Shown here: one piece after another, positions 27,018 through 38,692 of the stretch
Numbering within the stretch: the stretch's first letter is position 1
Layout of the letters: each line of letters begins with the position of its first letter
From: Stercorarius parasiticus
Taxonomy: Eukaryota > Chordata > Aves > Charadriiformes > Stercorariidae
DNA length: 64,000 bases
Reading direction: 5' to 3'
Assembly: GCA_013396915.1 (NCBI GenBank)
Contig: VWZL01002800.1
Span: forward strand, 163,236 to 227,235
The notes under the pieces: generated by a model
The model's input: the letters and a program-made list of their open reading frames with translations, nothing else
The model's database searches: none
What the model was told of the DNA's origin: nothing
Position numbers and translations under genes: made by a program

Positions 27018-27767
27018 AAAACATGCAAGATTTGTGGTTAAACAGTATTCTGTAATTTTGTTCTCTCATGGAATAAGAGATGAGATTTTTTCAAAAATTA
27101 AATTAAAGAATAATTGCTATTTGCCCTGTGTCCTATACAGATATGGTGGTATGGACTAAATGGTATTTGGCTGATCCAAAGCATGGATCCTCGTTTCAAC
27201 CTCTTGAGACTCAAGACAAGTTCTCTGGTTTATTTTAAACGTCAACATAATGGTTATTTCCACTCTGTTTAAGCCTGGTGGCCTGAAACTTTAGGGGAAA
27301 AAAGAGGAGAGAGTTCATCAATAACATATGTTGGTGAAAAGAAAAAAGAACCCTCCCTCACAAGTCCCTTAGTAAGACTTGCCAGAGAAAGGAGGTTTCC
27401 ATGAGAATCTGTTGAGGAGCACAGGGAAACAACACATGGAAAGAACTAGGCTGAAGTAGGCCTAATTTTCATGTGTATTTTCTACCATTTCAGGTTCTTC
27501 ATTAAAGCAGAAGACATTTTCAGCTGGAGATGGGTCTAACAGCCATTTTCACATACAGGAAAACACATGCAATGACAAAGTTGATTGTGCATGCGGTGAG
27601 GAGTGGCAGCCTGCAAAGCTGTGGCAAAGCTACTCATGGTATGGAGAGTCCCGAGGGACTTCTGTTTCTGAAAGGGAGCACAAAGGTGCTTGCTTGGAAG
27701 TCTTTCTGATACATTACAGAGGCAATACAGATTGTGTAAGACACTTGCTCAAACTCTTGCACAAAAT
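27018..27767. other. Intergenic sequence between two CR1 insertions
   Basis: These 750 bp lie between an old CR1 end and a nested CR1 pair. I see no gene, no notable simple repeat and no clear element boundary. Confidence 0.7.
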
Positions 27768-27889
27768 CATGGAACCACAGAATAATAAGTACAAAAGGGC
27801 CTCTAGAGGTCATCTAGTCCAACTTCTGAAGTTGAATACCTCCAAAGTTGAGATCCCACAGTGTTTCTGTGCAACCTCTTCCAATGTTT
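27768..27889 (-). mobile_element. CR1 LINE, minus strand, 3' portion (interrupted copy, part 1)
   Basis: On the plus strand this reads as the reverse of a CR1 3' end. It begins with 'atcatggaaccacagaat', continues through 'cctctagaggtcatctagtccaac', and runs into 'tgcaacctcttccaatgttt', which corresponds to the late ORF2 region. Exactly there the minus-strand element stops and plus-strand CR1 sequence begins. The missing continuation resumes at 29032, so one old copy has been split by a later insertion. Confidence 0.82.
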
Positions 27890-29028
27890 GGGGGAGGGCG
27901 GTAGATGTGGTCTACTTTGACTTAAGCAAGGCGTTCAACATCGTCTCCCACAGCATCCTCATAAGGAAGCTTATACGAATGGACAGTAAGGTGGATAGAT
28001 AACTGGTTGAAAGACAGAGCTCAGAGGGTCGTGATTAGGGGCACAGAGTCTAGTTGGAGCTCAGTGACAAGTCGTGTTCCCCAGGGGTCAGTACTGGGTC
28101 CAGTCTTCTTCAATATATTCATCAGTGACCTGTATGAAGGGATAGAGTGCACCCTCAGCAAGTTTGCCAATGACACAAAGCTGGGGGGGGTGACTGACAC
28201 ACCAGAAGGCTGTGCCGCCATACAGAGAGACCGAGACAGGCTGGAGAGTTGGGCAGAGAGGAACCTTATGAAATTCAACACGGGCAAGTGTAGGGTGCTG
28301 CACCTGGGGAGGAATAACCCCATGCACCAGCACAGGTTGGGGGCTGACCTGCTGGAGAGCAGCTCGGTGGAAAGAGACCTGGGAGTCCTGGTGGACAACA
28401 GGATGACCATGAGCCAGCAATGTGCCCTTGTGGCCAAGAAGGCCAATGGCATCCTGGGGTGCATCAAGAAGAGTGTGGCCAGCAGGTCGAGGGAGGTCAT
28501 CCTCCCCCTCTACTCTGCCTTGGTGAGGCCGCACCTGGAGTACTGTGTCCAGTTCTGGGCTCCCCGGTTCAAGAAGGGCAGGGAACTGCTGGAGAGGGTG
28601 CAGCAAAGGGCTACCAAGATGATTAGGGGACTGGAACATCTCTCTCATGAGGAAAGGCTGAGGGACTTGGGTCTGGAAAAAAGATGGCTGAGGGGGGAAC
28701 CTTATCAACACTTATAAATACCTAAAGGGTGGGTGTCAGGAGGATGGGTCAGGTTCTTTTCAGTGTTGCCCAGCAACAGGACAAGAGGTAATGGGCACAA
28801 CCTTGAGCATAGGAAGTTCCACCTAAACATGAGGAGGAACTTCTTTACTTTGGGGGTGGCAGAGCACTGGAACAGGCTGCCCAGAGAGGTGGTGGAGTCT
28901 CCATCTCTGGAGACATTCAAAACCCACCTGGACGCATTCCTGTGCAACCTGCTCTAGGCGAACCTGCTCTGGCAGGGGGTTTGGACTAGATGACCTCCAG
29001 AGGTCCCTTCCAACCCTATGATTCTATG
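27890..29028 (+). mobile_element. CR1 LINE, 5'-truncated, plus strand, inserted into an older CR1
   Basis: This is the largest and best preserved CR1 in the window, about 1.14 kb. It starts inside the reverse transcriptase domain of ORF2 (AVDVVYFDLSKAF..., near 27900) and continues through the palm and C-terminal region to a CNLL stop near 28957. It ends with the characteristic 3' UTR and the terminal 'caaccctatgattctatg'. The sequence immediately left (27768-27889) and right (29032 onward) belongs to an older minus-strand CR1, so this copy is nested. It is 5'-truncated, as most CR1 insertions are. Both junctions share the short sequence ATGTTT (27884-27889 and 29026-29031), which is either microhomology or a very short duplication. 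Confidence 0.93.
27893..28957 (+). pseudogene. CR1 ORF2 remnant (reverse transcriptase, C-terminal half)
   Basis: This is the coding part of the plus-strand CR1. The first frame gives VVYFDLSKAFNIVSHSIL. After a frameshift near 27975-27980 the reading continues in another frame with the RT block [18 protein letters not shown], then a catalytic-loop position reading FANDTKL (28163 onward), then a long C-terminal stretch through [17 protein letters not shown]. Frame is disturbed again between about 28680 and 28740 and then resumes up to [10 protein letters not shown] and a stop at 28955-28957. CR1 reverse transcriptases normally carry two adjacent aspartates at the catalytic loop. The codon at 28169-28171 is AAT (Asn), so one of them is lost. 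With no N-terminal endonuclease, two frame disruptions and a changed catalytic residue, the product cannot be active. Confidence 0.9.
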
Positions 29029-29031
29029 TTT

Positions 29032-29300
29032 AATTACTTTGCCTGCAAAGATTTTCTTCCTTGTATCTAGCTGTAATTTCTCATGCTGTGACTTTTTTGT
29101 GTTGCCTCTCATCCTTCCTCTGCTTTGCCTTGTATGTCATATGCTCCAGCCCCCTACAAGTCTTAGTAGACTCACTCCAACTTGCCAATATCCCTCCTGT
29201 GCTAGGGACTCAGAACTGGGCACAGTACACCAGACATGGCCTAACAAGTGCCATACAAAGGAAGATAACCACCTCCCTTGACCTGATGGATAAGATCCTG
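29032..29300 (-). mobile_element. CR1 LINE, minus strand, ORF2 portion (interrupted copy, part 2)
   Basis: This continues the minus-strand CR1 broken at 27889. The plus strand resumes with 'aattactttgcctgcaaag' followed by 'attttcttccttgtatctag', matching the sequence that normally follows the point reached at 27889. Further in, the minus-strand translation reads SREVVIFLCMALVRPCLVYCAQF, a recognisable match to the CR1 ORF2 segment [23 protein letters not shown] in the neighbouring copy. Similarity fades near 29300-29330. It is clearly more diverged than the copy inserted into it. Confidence 0.82.
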
Positions 29301-30948
29301 CTAACACAGCTCAGTCTGCAGTTAGTTTTTAGTATCACCAAACGCAGGGCTGCCAGAGGTGCAAGTAGCCAAGCGGTCCTGCATGGGCTGCTAACAGGAA
29401 GGGAAATGGGGGGATTTATTTTTTTTTCCCCTCCATGTTTCTTTGGGGCTCTTACTGCCACCTCTACCTGCCCAACCACTACCCTGGAAACAGCCGAGAA
29501 CAGTGGGAGGGCTCAGATGAGTTTACGCTGTGGTCTGAAACACATTTGATGACTCTCACAGTCCAGGCTTCCTTAGGAGATGGATAAGCAAAGACATCAG
29601 CTGGCAGATGGACTGATAAAGCATACAGCATCCATGTCTGGTAAGAAAAGTGACTAAGGGAGGACATGGAGAGGTGCAGCATCTACCATTTAAGTAAAAA
29701 AGTAAAATCTGCTATATTTACTTTTTTGTGCATTATCTGAACTTACTTAACTCGTGGCTGAAGTAGAATCATACTGTGAAAGAGTGGTAAACCTCAACTA
29801 TGCTGCTGAGAAAACCTACCCTGAATCAAAATTTAGACACTCTGCCACAAATAGCAATCTCCATTGTAATTGCTCCATTCACCAAGTTTCTCTAAAATGG
29901 TAATACTTCTTTCTTCTCCTAGAGCATAATATAAGTTCATTTGTTTGCTCTCCACTTTGGAAACTAACCAAGTGTTATTAAAAATGACCATTTTTGTTTC
30001 TTCTTCAGGTACAGTTTCTGTCACTTATATTTGTAGTAAGTCATGTTTTGCCCTATGACTAGTCCTGTTTATTTCTGGCATGACAGAAGTGGCAAATTTG
30101 GGCCCATAATATCTGTGTGCATCAGAAAGAGAGAGTGGAAGAGAGACAGTGAGAAGTGATTAGAGTATCATGTATTCTCAGCAACCACCCACATACGCCT
30201 ATGCCCCCACAGAAAAGAAGTCTCACTCTAGAAAAAGTTATTAATTATATTTTAAAGATCTACAGGTTAATCGAGCTGTTTTGTAAAAACTGGATACAGA
30301 ATCAGTTTCATTCCGTCATTACAATTGGTCAAATTAAAAAAACAATTATATTTTAAAAAAATAAAATCTACTAAGAAGCCCAATAAAGACTATGATGGAG
30401 TCTATGATGCCCTCACATTTTTTTCCCCACACTGCCTGCTTTTATTACATTTCATGAATACTGGCATTAAGTTCCCATACACATAACTTCCAGCCAATAT
30501 TCTTCTTTTACAAGCTAGTCCATCCTTCAGCGTTTTTCAGTGAGCGCTTTGTATCATAGGGTACCAGCCTGAAAAACCACGAGGACATTAGTCAAGTTTA
30601 AAGAGAAAAAAAAAACAAACAAAAACCTTCTAAAACCTACTCAAAAAAGTAGAGGTGAAGCACAGAGGGGTTTAAAGGAGTCAAAAAGGTTGATTTTCCC
30701 AGATACATAAGTGAAGCTTCTGGCAGGATGAAGATTAAGGTTTCCAGTCACAAAAAGTCCACCCTAACCTAACCCTACTTCTACAGCAAGTGCTCCCACT
30801 GTCCTCACTGGGTTTGGGCCCTTGCTGGGGGAACCCACCCCAGGAACCAGAGGACAGCAATGTCATTGTACCTAGGATAACCAGACCTCTCCTGGGGGTC
30901 CTTCCAGAAAGTAAGTCAAAACATGCCGTAAGAGGAAATATACCACAA

Positions 30949-30967
30949 ATATATATACACACACACA
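30949..30967. repeat. (AT)n(AC)n microsatellite
   Basis: A short compound dinucleotide repeat that passes from AT units to AC units. It is ordinary intergenic simple sequence. Confidence 0.85.
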
Positions 30968-33900
30968 GGCAGACTTGAGTAGCACAGTAGTGGACTGCCC
31001 ATGCTATAGAAACTTTAAAGAATCTTAAAAACAACATAAAAAATACCCCAAATTAATGAACTCACACAGAGCATTCAGATTAAAGCTCCTTCTGGGTAGT
31101 TTGGTGCTGAGGGTCAGTTCATATACCTTGAGTTCACATCAGACCCCTTTGAACAGCAATGACCATCACAGCATCGTGATGGTGATGAACAGTATCACCA
31201 GCACAAAACTCCTGCTCAGTCCCAATAAAGCCAGCAGACTGGGGAACATCTGCCCAGTTTCCAGATGCAGCCTCTGTTCTGCACAGCGCATGGCAAGAGC
31301 TTCCCACAAAGCAGGGCACCCAACTGGGTTTGCAGGACCTTACCTACAGCGCAGCACAGGGTAGCCTATTGCGTAAGGGCATGTCGTATCAGACAAACCG
31401 CACCACTGTTCTGCCAGAGAGCTGCGTGAACCATGTAACCTGAGCAAGCTGAGATGGAAAAGTGAAAAGAAGAGAAGCCTATCTCATCTTCTGCCTTCAG
31501 AAGAGCTGCGAAGCCTAGTAACTACTTTCCAAACTACCGACCTTTCTCCTCTGCCACTGATAGGATTACCCCCTACTTCCCACACAGCTATCAAATTTGA
31601 TATATTCACAGGTTCTCTCCATTGCTCTAGCTCTGAAGCACCGGATGACCAGCCAGCAGTAAATGAAAAGCAGGCACATTTTGCAGCCCATCCCTGCGGT
31701 CTGGGCAGCAGAGAGAAGCTTCTGAGCATGCAGGGAAGCAGATAACTTCCAGGTACGCTTGGTCTCCTTTCCCTCTCCTGTGTTTGACACGGTTACAATT
31801 ACCTTTTCTACTGGGAGACCCCCATAGCTTGACTCCAGCACCACCAAGGGAGAGGGCAGAAGAAGCTTGCATGGTTACAGGATCTCTTTGGTTGGATCAT
31901 TTTCTTGAGAGCGAAGCACAGTGTGCCCTAATGCTCTCCATAGCACTAGTTGTTAGAGTGAGACATCATTCACCAGGAAAGCCGCGCGCTCCAGAACATC
32001 CAGCAGTGCAACACAAACTGTTTTACAGGGGGCATAAACAACACCGTAACAGGAGAAGCCACCTTCCCACAGGCTTTTCCCCAGTCAGCGGGTGAGGCGG
32101 GAGGGAGGCACTGCCACCAGCACATCTGCACCATCCAGCTGTGACTTTCTGCTGCCACTCCACTGCTGTGGTACAGCAACCTCCTCCCTCTCAGCCTGCA
32201 GCTGATGGGTAAACTACCTTTATGGACCCCTGCCTTGGTACTCTATCCCAGCCTCCGTTTTCTTTAATTGGCTCAGCAATAAGATACCTAATGAAGCTGT
32301 TGCCTGAATCATCAATTTGACTCTAAGACAAATGGCTTGGGTCTCCCTCTGCAGAACCAGTGCTCCAGGCTCTTTGCAGTCTCAAGCAGGCATTAACACC
32401 GGCATGCGTCCCCTGCATACCGTGCCTTGCTTCCACCAGGATGTTTTGCAGCAAGATAAATTGGTCTCACCACCTACTCCGCTACAAGTACTCACTCTTC
32501 CCGGCACTTAAGAGGGAGTCTCTTACTCCAGCTGAGCCTCCCTCCTGGAGGTGTGGCACTGCGGGAAGGAAAGCCAGCCTGGGTATTGCTCTTAGAGCGA
32601 ATGGGAAGAGATGACTGCTCTTGCTATTTCGCCGAAAGAGCCTGTTCCCTGAGCAGCACTGATTCCAGGGATATTTAGGTAGAATCAAGGTGACATAAGG
32701 AGAATTATTATATTAATACTTATATGTGTATTCCTCCCCCTTCCAACAACTTTACCTCCTCAACGTCAGCAATTAGCACGTCTGATGAGAGATGCAGCAA
32801 GGAAACAATTTCAGGTTGAGTGCATCACGTACTGACTCACTGCCATGAAGCTCTACACTTCAACAGAATTCCTGGTGAACGACGATGAAATATTCATCAG
32901 CTCATATTTGTAAATGGCCCAGCAACATACCGAGTAAATGACCTCCGACGAAGCGCCTCACATTAAAATGGAACAGCAGCCAGCTGAAGCGAGGGAGCTA
33001 CAAACTACGCATGTTTTGTCAGCACAGACAAGCAACAAACACAAACAGAAAGAAATCTAGTTGGACTCATCATCCTGACAGTGAGAAACAAATGAGGAGC
33101 CAGCCTGTTCACTTCAGAGGGACCCACTGGTGGTGCTGCCCGTGGCAGGAGCAAGTGGGGCAGCCTGGGCTAAATTTTACTCCCTGCCCTCTGTCACAAT
33201 CAGAAAATGAACCAGGCGAGCCACGAGGGTGAGCTGGTTTGTTCTCCCCACGTGTTGGCCCTGGTTGTTCACACCAGTCACGACCCATCCCCTGCACCCA
33301 CACTGCAAAGCACCGCACCACTAGTCCTTGGCCAAGGGGCTTGGTCACTAAGATGGCAAACACAAGCGTGCACCCTCCAGAGTAGATGGGGAGCCCAGCC
33401 CTCCCAGTAGGCACCTGGTGCTGGCCAGGAGCATCCCCGCAGTTTGCATTTCTTGCCTTGCCTGCATGTTTTGACGCGAGCCCCTGCAGAGAGTGAGCCA
33501 GGTTTGTGAGGGGGGCAGGCTGTGGGAAAGGGGGGTGTCATCAAGTGCTCTTCTTTGTCTGGAGCGGTGTTAGCCGGTGCTGATTTAGGGAGCAGAAGGG
33601 TGGATTTTCTGTCCTGCTTTCAGCTCTCATCATTATTCAGGATGTGTGATTTCCAGGGAGGTTGCCAGCGCTGCACTGCACCGCTTGTGATGGTTAATCC
33701 TCGTACGGGAAAGCTCCACAATGGAAATTGTGAGGTGAATGCAAAATAAATTAGGAAAACCTATCAAGGCATCGTCAGCCTTCACAAAATGCAGAGGCAC
33801 CCAGGCCTGGCCTCCCCCAGACCTTTTCCAAGGCGCTTTCTTGAAATCCAGCTTAAAAAACCCCATCTGTTGTTGCCCCGGGGCCTCACAGAAAGGTGAG

Positions 33901-34809
33901 CTCCCACTGCCAGAGCCGGGTGGGCGATGCAGACCTTTTTTTATCATTTATTTATTAATTAAACGCCCTGTGATAAGGCAGATCTAGATGCAGGTCCACA
34001 GCTTCGCAGGCGAGGAGCATCCACCGCAGCCAGGAACTTGAACAAACAGCACCATCAGGTGGCTCGCCTGGAAAATAGATGTGCGGAGTCACCCGGGCCA
34101 TCTCCAGCCGGCCCTGGCCATCCTTCTGCTCTCTTCGTCCACCCTTCCAAGCAAACATAAAGGTCCACTGCCCCTCCCTGGGAAAATCTGAGTCCAAAAT
34201 TGGAAGGAAAAGTTTCAGTGGCAGCAAGGCACAGCCAGGCAAAGCCTTAAGGAAAAACTTCCGACGCGCATATCTTTATCCCTGCTGTGCAAATCTTCTA
34301 GGTCTCGTCCTTTCCATTGCTGACAGCTATTTGTATCTCAGCTTTAACTACATAGTTTAACTGCCCTGTTAACAGGCTACTTGCTCCGGCATCCAGAGTG
34401 CTGGTCTGAGCAGAGCACAAGACTCGATGCCTCCCTCAGCCTCTTCAAATTTTGGGGGCACTGGCAAATTGATGGCACCTTGAAAACTATCCCCAGTGTA
34501 CAAACCTGCTTTGAGGTGCTGGCATCCACCTCCCCCTGCCTGCATAGGGAAGAAGGAGGATGCCTCGTTCAGCCTCAAGCAGGTGCTCTTTCACCAAAGA
34601 CTGCCTTTGAAATAGCTTGGCTCCTTCAGCATCTTTGCTGCCTTCTCTTACTGTTCACCTACTTGGTTAGTGCAACCTGGGAGCAGAAGCATTTCCCACT
34701 AATGAGCCAGAGCCTCTTCCACCCCCTGAGAGCCACAGAGTGGATACAGTCCCAACACATGCAGTGTTTAGAAGCTAGATGAGCATAAAGATAACAGATG
34801 GGAATTCAG

Positions 34810-34890
34810 CTCCCAGACTCCAGACCTCGGGCATGTCACAGCCTCTGCCCTCAGTCTCATGCCTGTCATCCTCACCTACCCTCTTAAAGA
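34810..34890 (+). repeat. Possible MIR-type SINE remnant
   Basis: The order of short blocks follows the MIR core and 3' region. 'gacctcgggcatgtcac' corresponds to the ACCTTGGGCAAGTCAC block, followed by 'cctctgccctcagtctcatgcctgt' (the CTCTG..CCTCAGTTTCCTCATCTGT block) and 'cacctaccctctta' (the CTACCTCxTA block). Several mismatches and a missing run are as expected for a very old copy. This is a memory-based comparison without an alignment score. Confidence 0.45.
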
Positions 34891-35134
34891 CAGGAGAGCA
34901 CTGGATGAGACAACCTGAAGGAAAACAAAATACTGTTTCGCCCACAGTGCTGCAGTGACTGCAGCCATACCCGCACTACTTGCATGACTACCAAGGGAGG
35001 GACCTATCCCATCAGTTTCAGTTGCTTTTCTCATACCTAGATTTTAAATGATTTTTCTTCATGGTCTCCACTCCAGTGAATAATTAAGTATTTCTAATAG
35101 TCTCCTAGCGGAACTTAGGTCATTTAACTAGAAA

Positions 35135-35275
35135 TGCATATAAATAAGTATCTATATATATTTAGTTGTTTACATATTTACCTGTTTCTACATAATTATT
35201 TATAGAAGATAAACATTATATGTCTTACATTATATAAGATATAGAAATAAATATGCAAATAAACACACATACAGT
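35135..35275. repeat. AT-rich low-complexity stretch
   Basis: About 140 bases are dominated by A and T, with many TATA, TATT and ATAA words and few G or C. I see no regular repeat unit and no element boundary. Confidence 0.75.
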
Positions 35276-38200
35276 CACGTTCACAAGTCTAGAGGACAGC
35301 TATTCAAACTTGTGGTTACTCAGTTCCTTTAGGAAACACCACAGCTCAGAGTTTCAGCCTTGAGTGCCCACAGTTACATCTTACAGCAGCAACTCTGAAA
35401 ATCAGGGCTTCCCATAGTTATTTTTGTGCTTATGCATATAGAAGAGTTGATTTACATATCTAATTTCAGTCCTCTAATTTTCAAAAATTTGTGGCCTGAA
35501 CAGGAAGTCCTGTTCAGCTACACTGCCCCAAGGGGCACTTCTGTACGAAGCGCATCATCCAGTCACCTTGAAGGGAAGTTAAAGCACTGCAAGTTGTTGA
35601 CAGCCCATCTCAAAAACCTCTGCCTTCTGTAATAAAGGGACCTCCCAATTCCCAGATATGCTCAATGCAATAAAATTTCTGAACATCCCGCATAAAGACG
35701 ATAACAGAGCACCTAACAAAAAAGATGAAAAAAAAAAAGAAGCGGAAATGAGATTATATTTCCCATCATTGCATCTGCATTAAGCTTGATAGCTGCTTAT
35801 TTCTACTACAATTGTGACAGAGTCATTTTGAATTTCGTTTTCTTTCTGCACCTTGCTCTGAAGCTGAGATATTTTGGGAAAAACAATGCACAAAACGGCA
35901 CTTAAATGCACATGGCAGTGTCTCACCAGTTGCTACTAATGATGTCAGACGAGGTCAGGTGAGCACAGAAGTATGAATTGTCCCTACATTTGTACATTTT
36001 TTGAGTGACTAAACAGCACCCAGAAGAACCGAAGTCTTCCTAGGACACCAGGAACACAGAAAACTAAGGAGGAGGAATGTCTTTTTTCCTGCCACCTTAA
36101 TTCTCTTTGCTTTCAAGCCTTTCCTCAGCCCTTGCCTGTTATTTTTCTGTAAAAGGAGAATGCAGTGCTAAGGAAAGTCAGCTTACAGCAGCGTTGGTTC
36201 ATGGGAAAGCCTGCAGAAGCCACCTCCAGGCACTTCTGTAAGTACATTTTTTTTCTACGCTGGGCTGTCAGTTGTGCTGCTCTATTCTAAGCGTAGAGCC
36301 ATGGAGCAAGATGCTTGGGGTGGATTTGTTGGCAGATCAGTAGGGACTCATAATATTCCTGCCAAATTCATTTTCTCATGTGACCTGAGCTTGACTTGGA
36401 ACATGGATTTCCTACAGAGACAAGTTTGAGCAGTGCCAGGAATTTGAAGGCCAGGTGGTCTGCAAAGCTTCTCCCCAGGCTCTGCGATCCTATTTCCTCA
36501 CGTCATTCTTTCCAGCCAGCCCAGAGCTCAGGCTGGGGTGCTCACAGCAAACCAAGTACTCAAAACCAATGCAATTGCTTGTTCCCACCATCGCCAATCC
36601 TCTGGAAGAGATTGTGACAGAAGTGGGAGGAAAGATGAGCACGTTTCTGCTAGGAAACGGATTCAGGCAGGCTTTGACCAAGACTGCTAGTGAAACTTTT
36701 CTCTGCCAGAGGAAACACTAAAAAAATCTCACTTTTTCATCTCAGCAACATCCAAATTGGGCTTAGCTAGTCCAAACTGTCATGTCCTTGCTAACTCAGA
36801 AAGCCTGCATTTGCCTACCTGGAAGGGAAAGCTATCACACAAAGGCAGATAGGCTTTTCTGAAGAAAGCTATCCATAGCCACACTGGTCTCGTGGGACAA
36901 GAAGGTCCACAGATTAATATTAGATTTCTGACAATCCGCATACTAGAAATACCTTGTGGCTCAGATCCATATTGACTTCTATTAAGGAAACAGAAGCTAG
37001 AGTCAGCTGGAAACTCTCCCAGACGATGCTCTCTGAATATCCATTGAGAAAAAGCAGCCTACCCTAATATATTACTTGCCCCATCCCTAAGAAACTAATT
37101 AAGGAATGCAAGTTTGGCTTGTGAAGAGGCACAGCAGCATTGTAACGTGATAACAGGCCAGGACCTGGACCAAAGGTGATGCTTTTCTCACTGTTTTGTC
37201 TCAGCAGCAACCAGGAGTAATGCACAGATTCCAGTTGTCTGCTTCTGGACTTCTTAATCTTCTCATACCACTAAGGAAGGACCCCTGCTGTCCCACCCCT
37301 GACAGAGCAGGGAGTAGCAGTCTCATCCTAAAATGGTTACTGTCGTTCTCTCTAGAAAAGTTAGAGAAGTGGCAATGGTCCTTCACACATATAATCCCAT
37401 ATCTATAATTGCTGCCTTGTTGGCAAATCCCCATCACAGATTGCACTCAGCTCTATCCCACCCTCACATCAGATGCAATCCACACCAACCTGTGCCTGCT
37501 GGAGCGCCTGGATAAGGTAGCAGGGTGGAGAAGAGCTCACTGCACTGGCACCCTTGGGAGACCAAGCAGAGAACTCAGATTCCACTAAGTCTGAACCCCC
37601 CACCTCAGCTGAAGGCACCCCTCTACCAGCTCTGTCCCCTGAGGAAGGGATGGATGCAGCACATCCTTCCCCTCTCACCTAGGAAGGAGAAGCCTGTACC
37701 AGGTCCTGCTCCCTCCTGTCAGACTTAGATTCGGTTGCAGCAGCCGAGCTCTTCCTGCACAATTACAGTAATACTTGACACAGAGGGAGCGATATCTTCT
37801 ATCGAAGCAGCATTTGAAACAACAGCACAAGCCACTGAGAAAGCAACCTCCCTGCATTCTCATCATTGGCTTTGTGCTGATGGCAAGGGGACACTCAGGA
37901 ACCCCGTGTTTCTACAGTCTAAGACCAGTGGGATAAACTCAGGAATAGCTTCACCAGGAGCAACTGCAAACTCCCTTAGCAGACCCGCTTCTGCTGGAAG
38001 AACGTCAGCAGCAGCTATGAAATTCATTTGCATCAGACTCAGAACTTTTTGGCAGTAGGCTGACCAGTCTGAAATTCACTCCTAAAAATCCATCAGAATC
38101 CAGTTTAAACTTAGACTTCCTTCAGCTGTAGGTTCTTTTGCCTCTTTTTTTTTCCATGCATCCAAACAAACCCAATCTCACCACCTGTCAGTCAGAAAGC

Positions 38201-38676
38201 AGAGGAGAAATATAGGCTAGGGAACACTCGGGTACCAAAAGGGAGCAAATGGCAAAGTAGGTTAATGAAATTCAAAATTCTTGCCTAATTTAAGCCCTGC
38301 TTTCGTGCCTAGAACGGCTGAGGTGCTTGTTCACAATGTCTGTTGCTGGTAAGAGACCTCCACTTTCAATTGCTCTCCCTTTTACAGTGCTCTCAGCAAA
38401 CAGACACTTTAAAAATGTTCTCATAATCACACGCTGGCAGGTACGTACAGATTTCATGTCAGGCCTGTGTGGAAGTCAACTGGATCATTTCAGAGGAGAA
38501 AGACTATCAGTGCTAGGTGATCCAGAAGCACAAGGGCAGCTATTTTGGACATTCATCCTTGCTTCTGGATGATTATTCAATCCAAAACCCTGCTGAGTTG
38601 CCAAGTTCCCCAACAATACTTGCGCAACTATGAAATTTCACACCATTCCACTGTGTGCATTTGGCTATAGATAGTT

Positions 38677-38692
38677 GATATCTATAGATATC
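38677..38692. repeat. 16-bp perfect palindrome within a larger inverted repeat
   Basis: GATATCTATAGATATC reads the same on both strands. Just upstream, CTATAGATA is the inverse of the TATCTATAG inside it, so alternative small hairpins are possible. There is no linked gene feature. Confidence 0.85.

Noticed and set aside
28021..28711. Long minus-strand open frames (159 and 207 codons)
   Set aside because: They are antisense shadows of the plus-strand CR1 ORF2 remnant, whose translation clearly matches reverse transcriptase.
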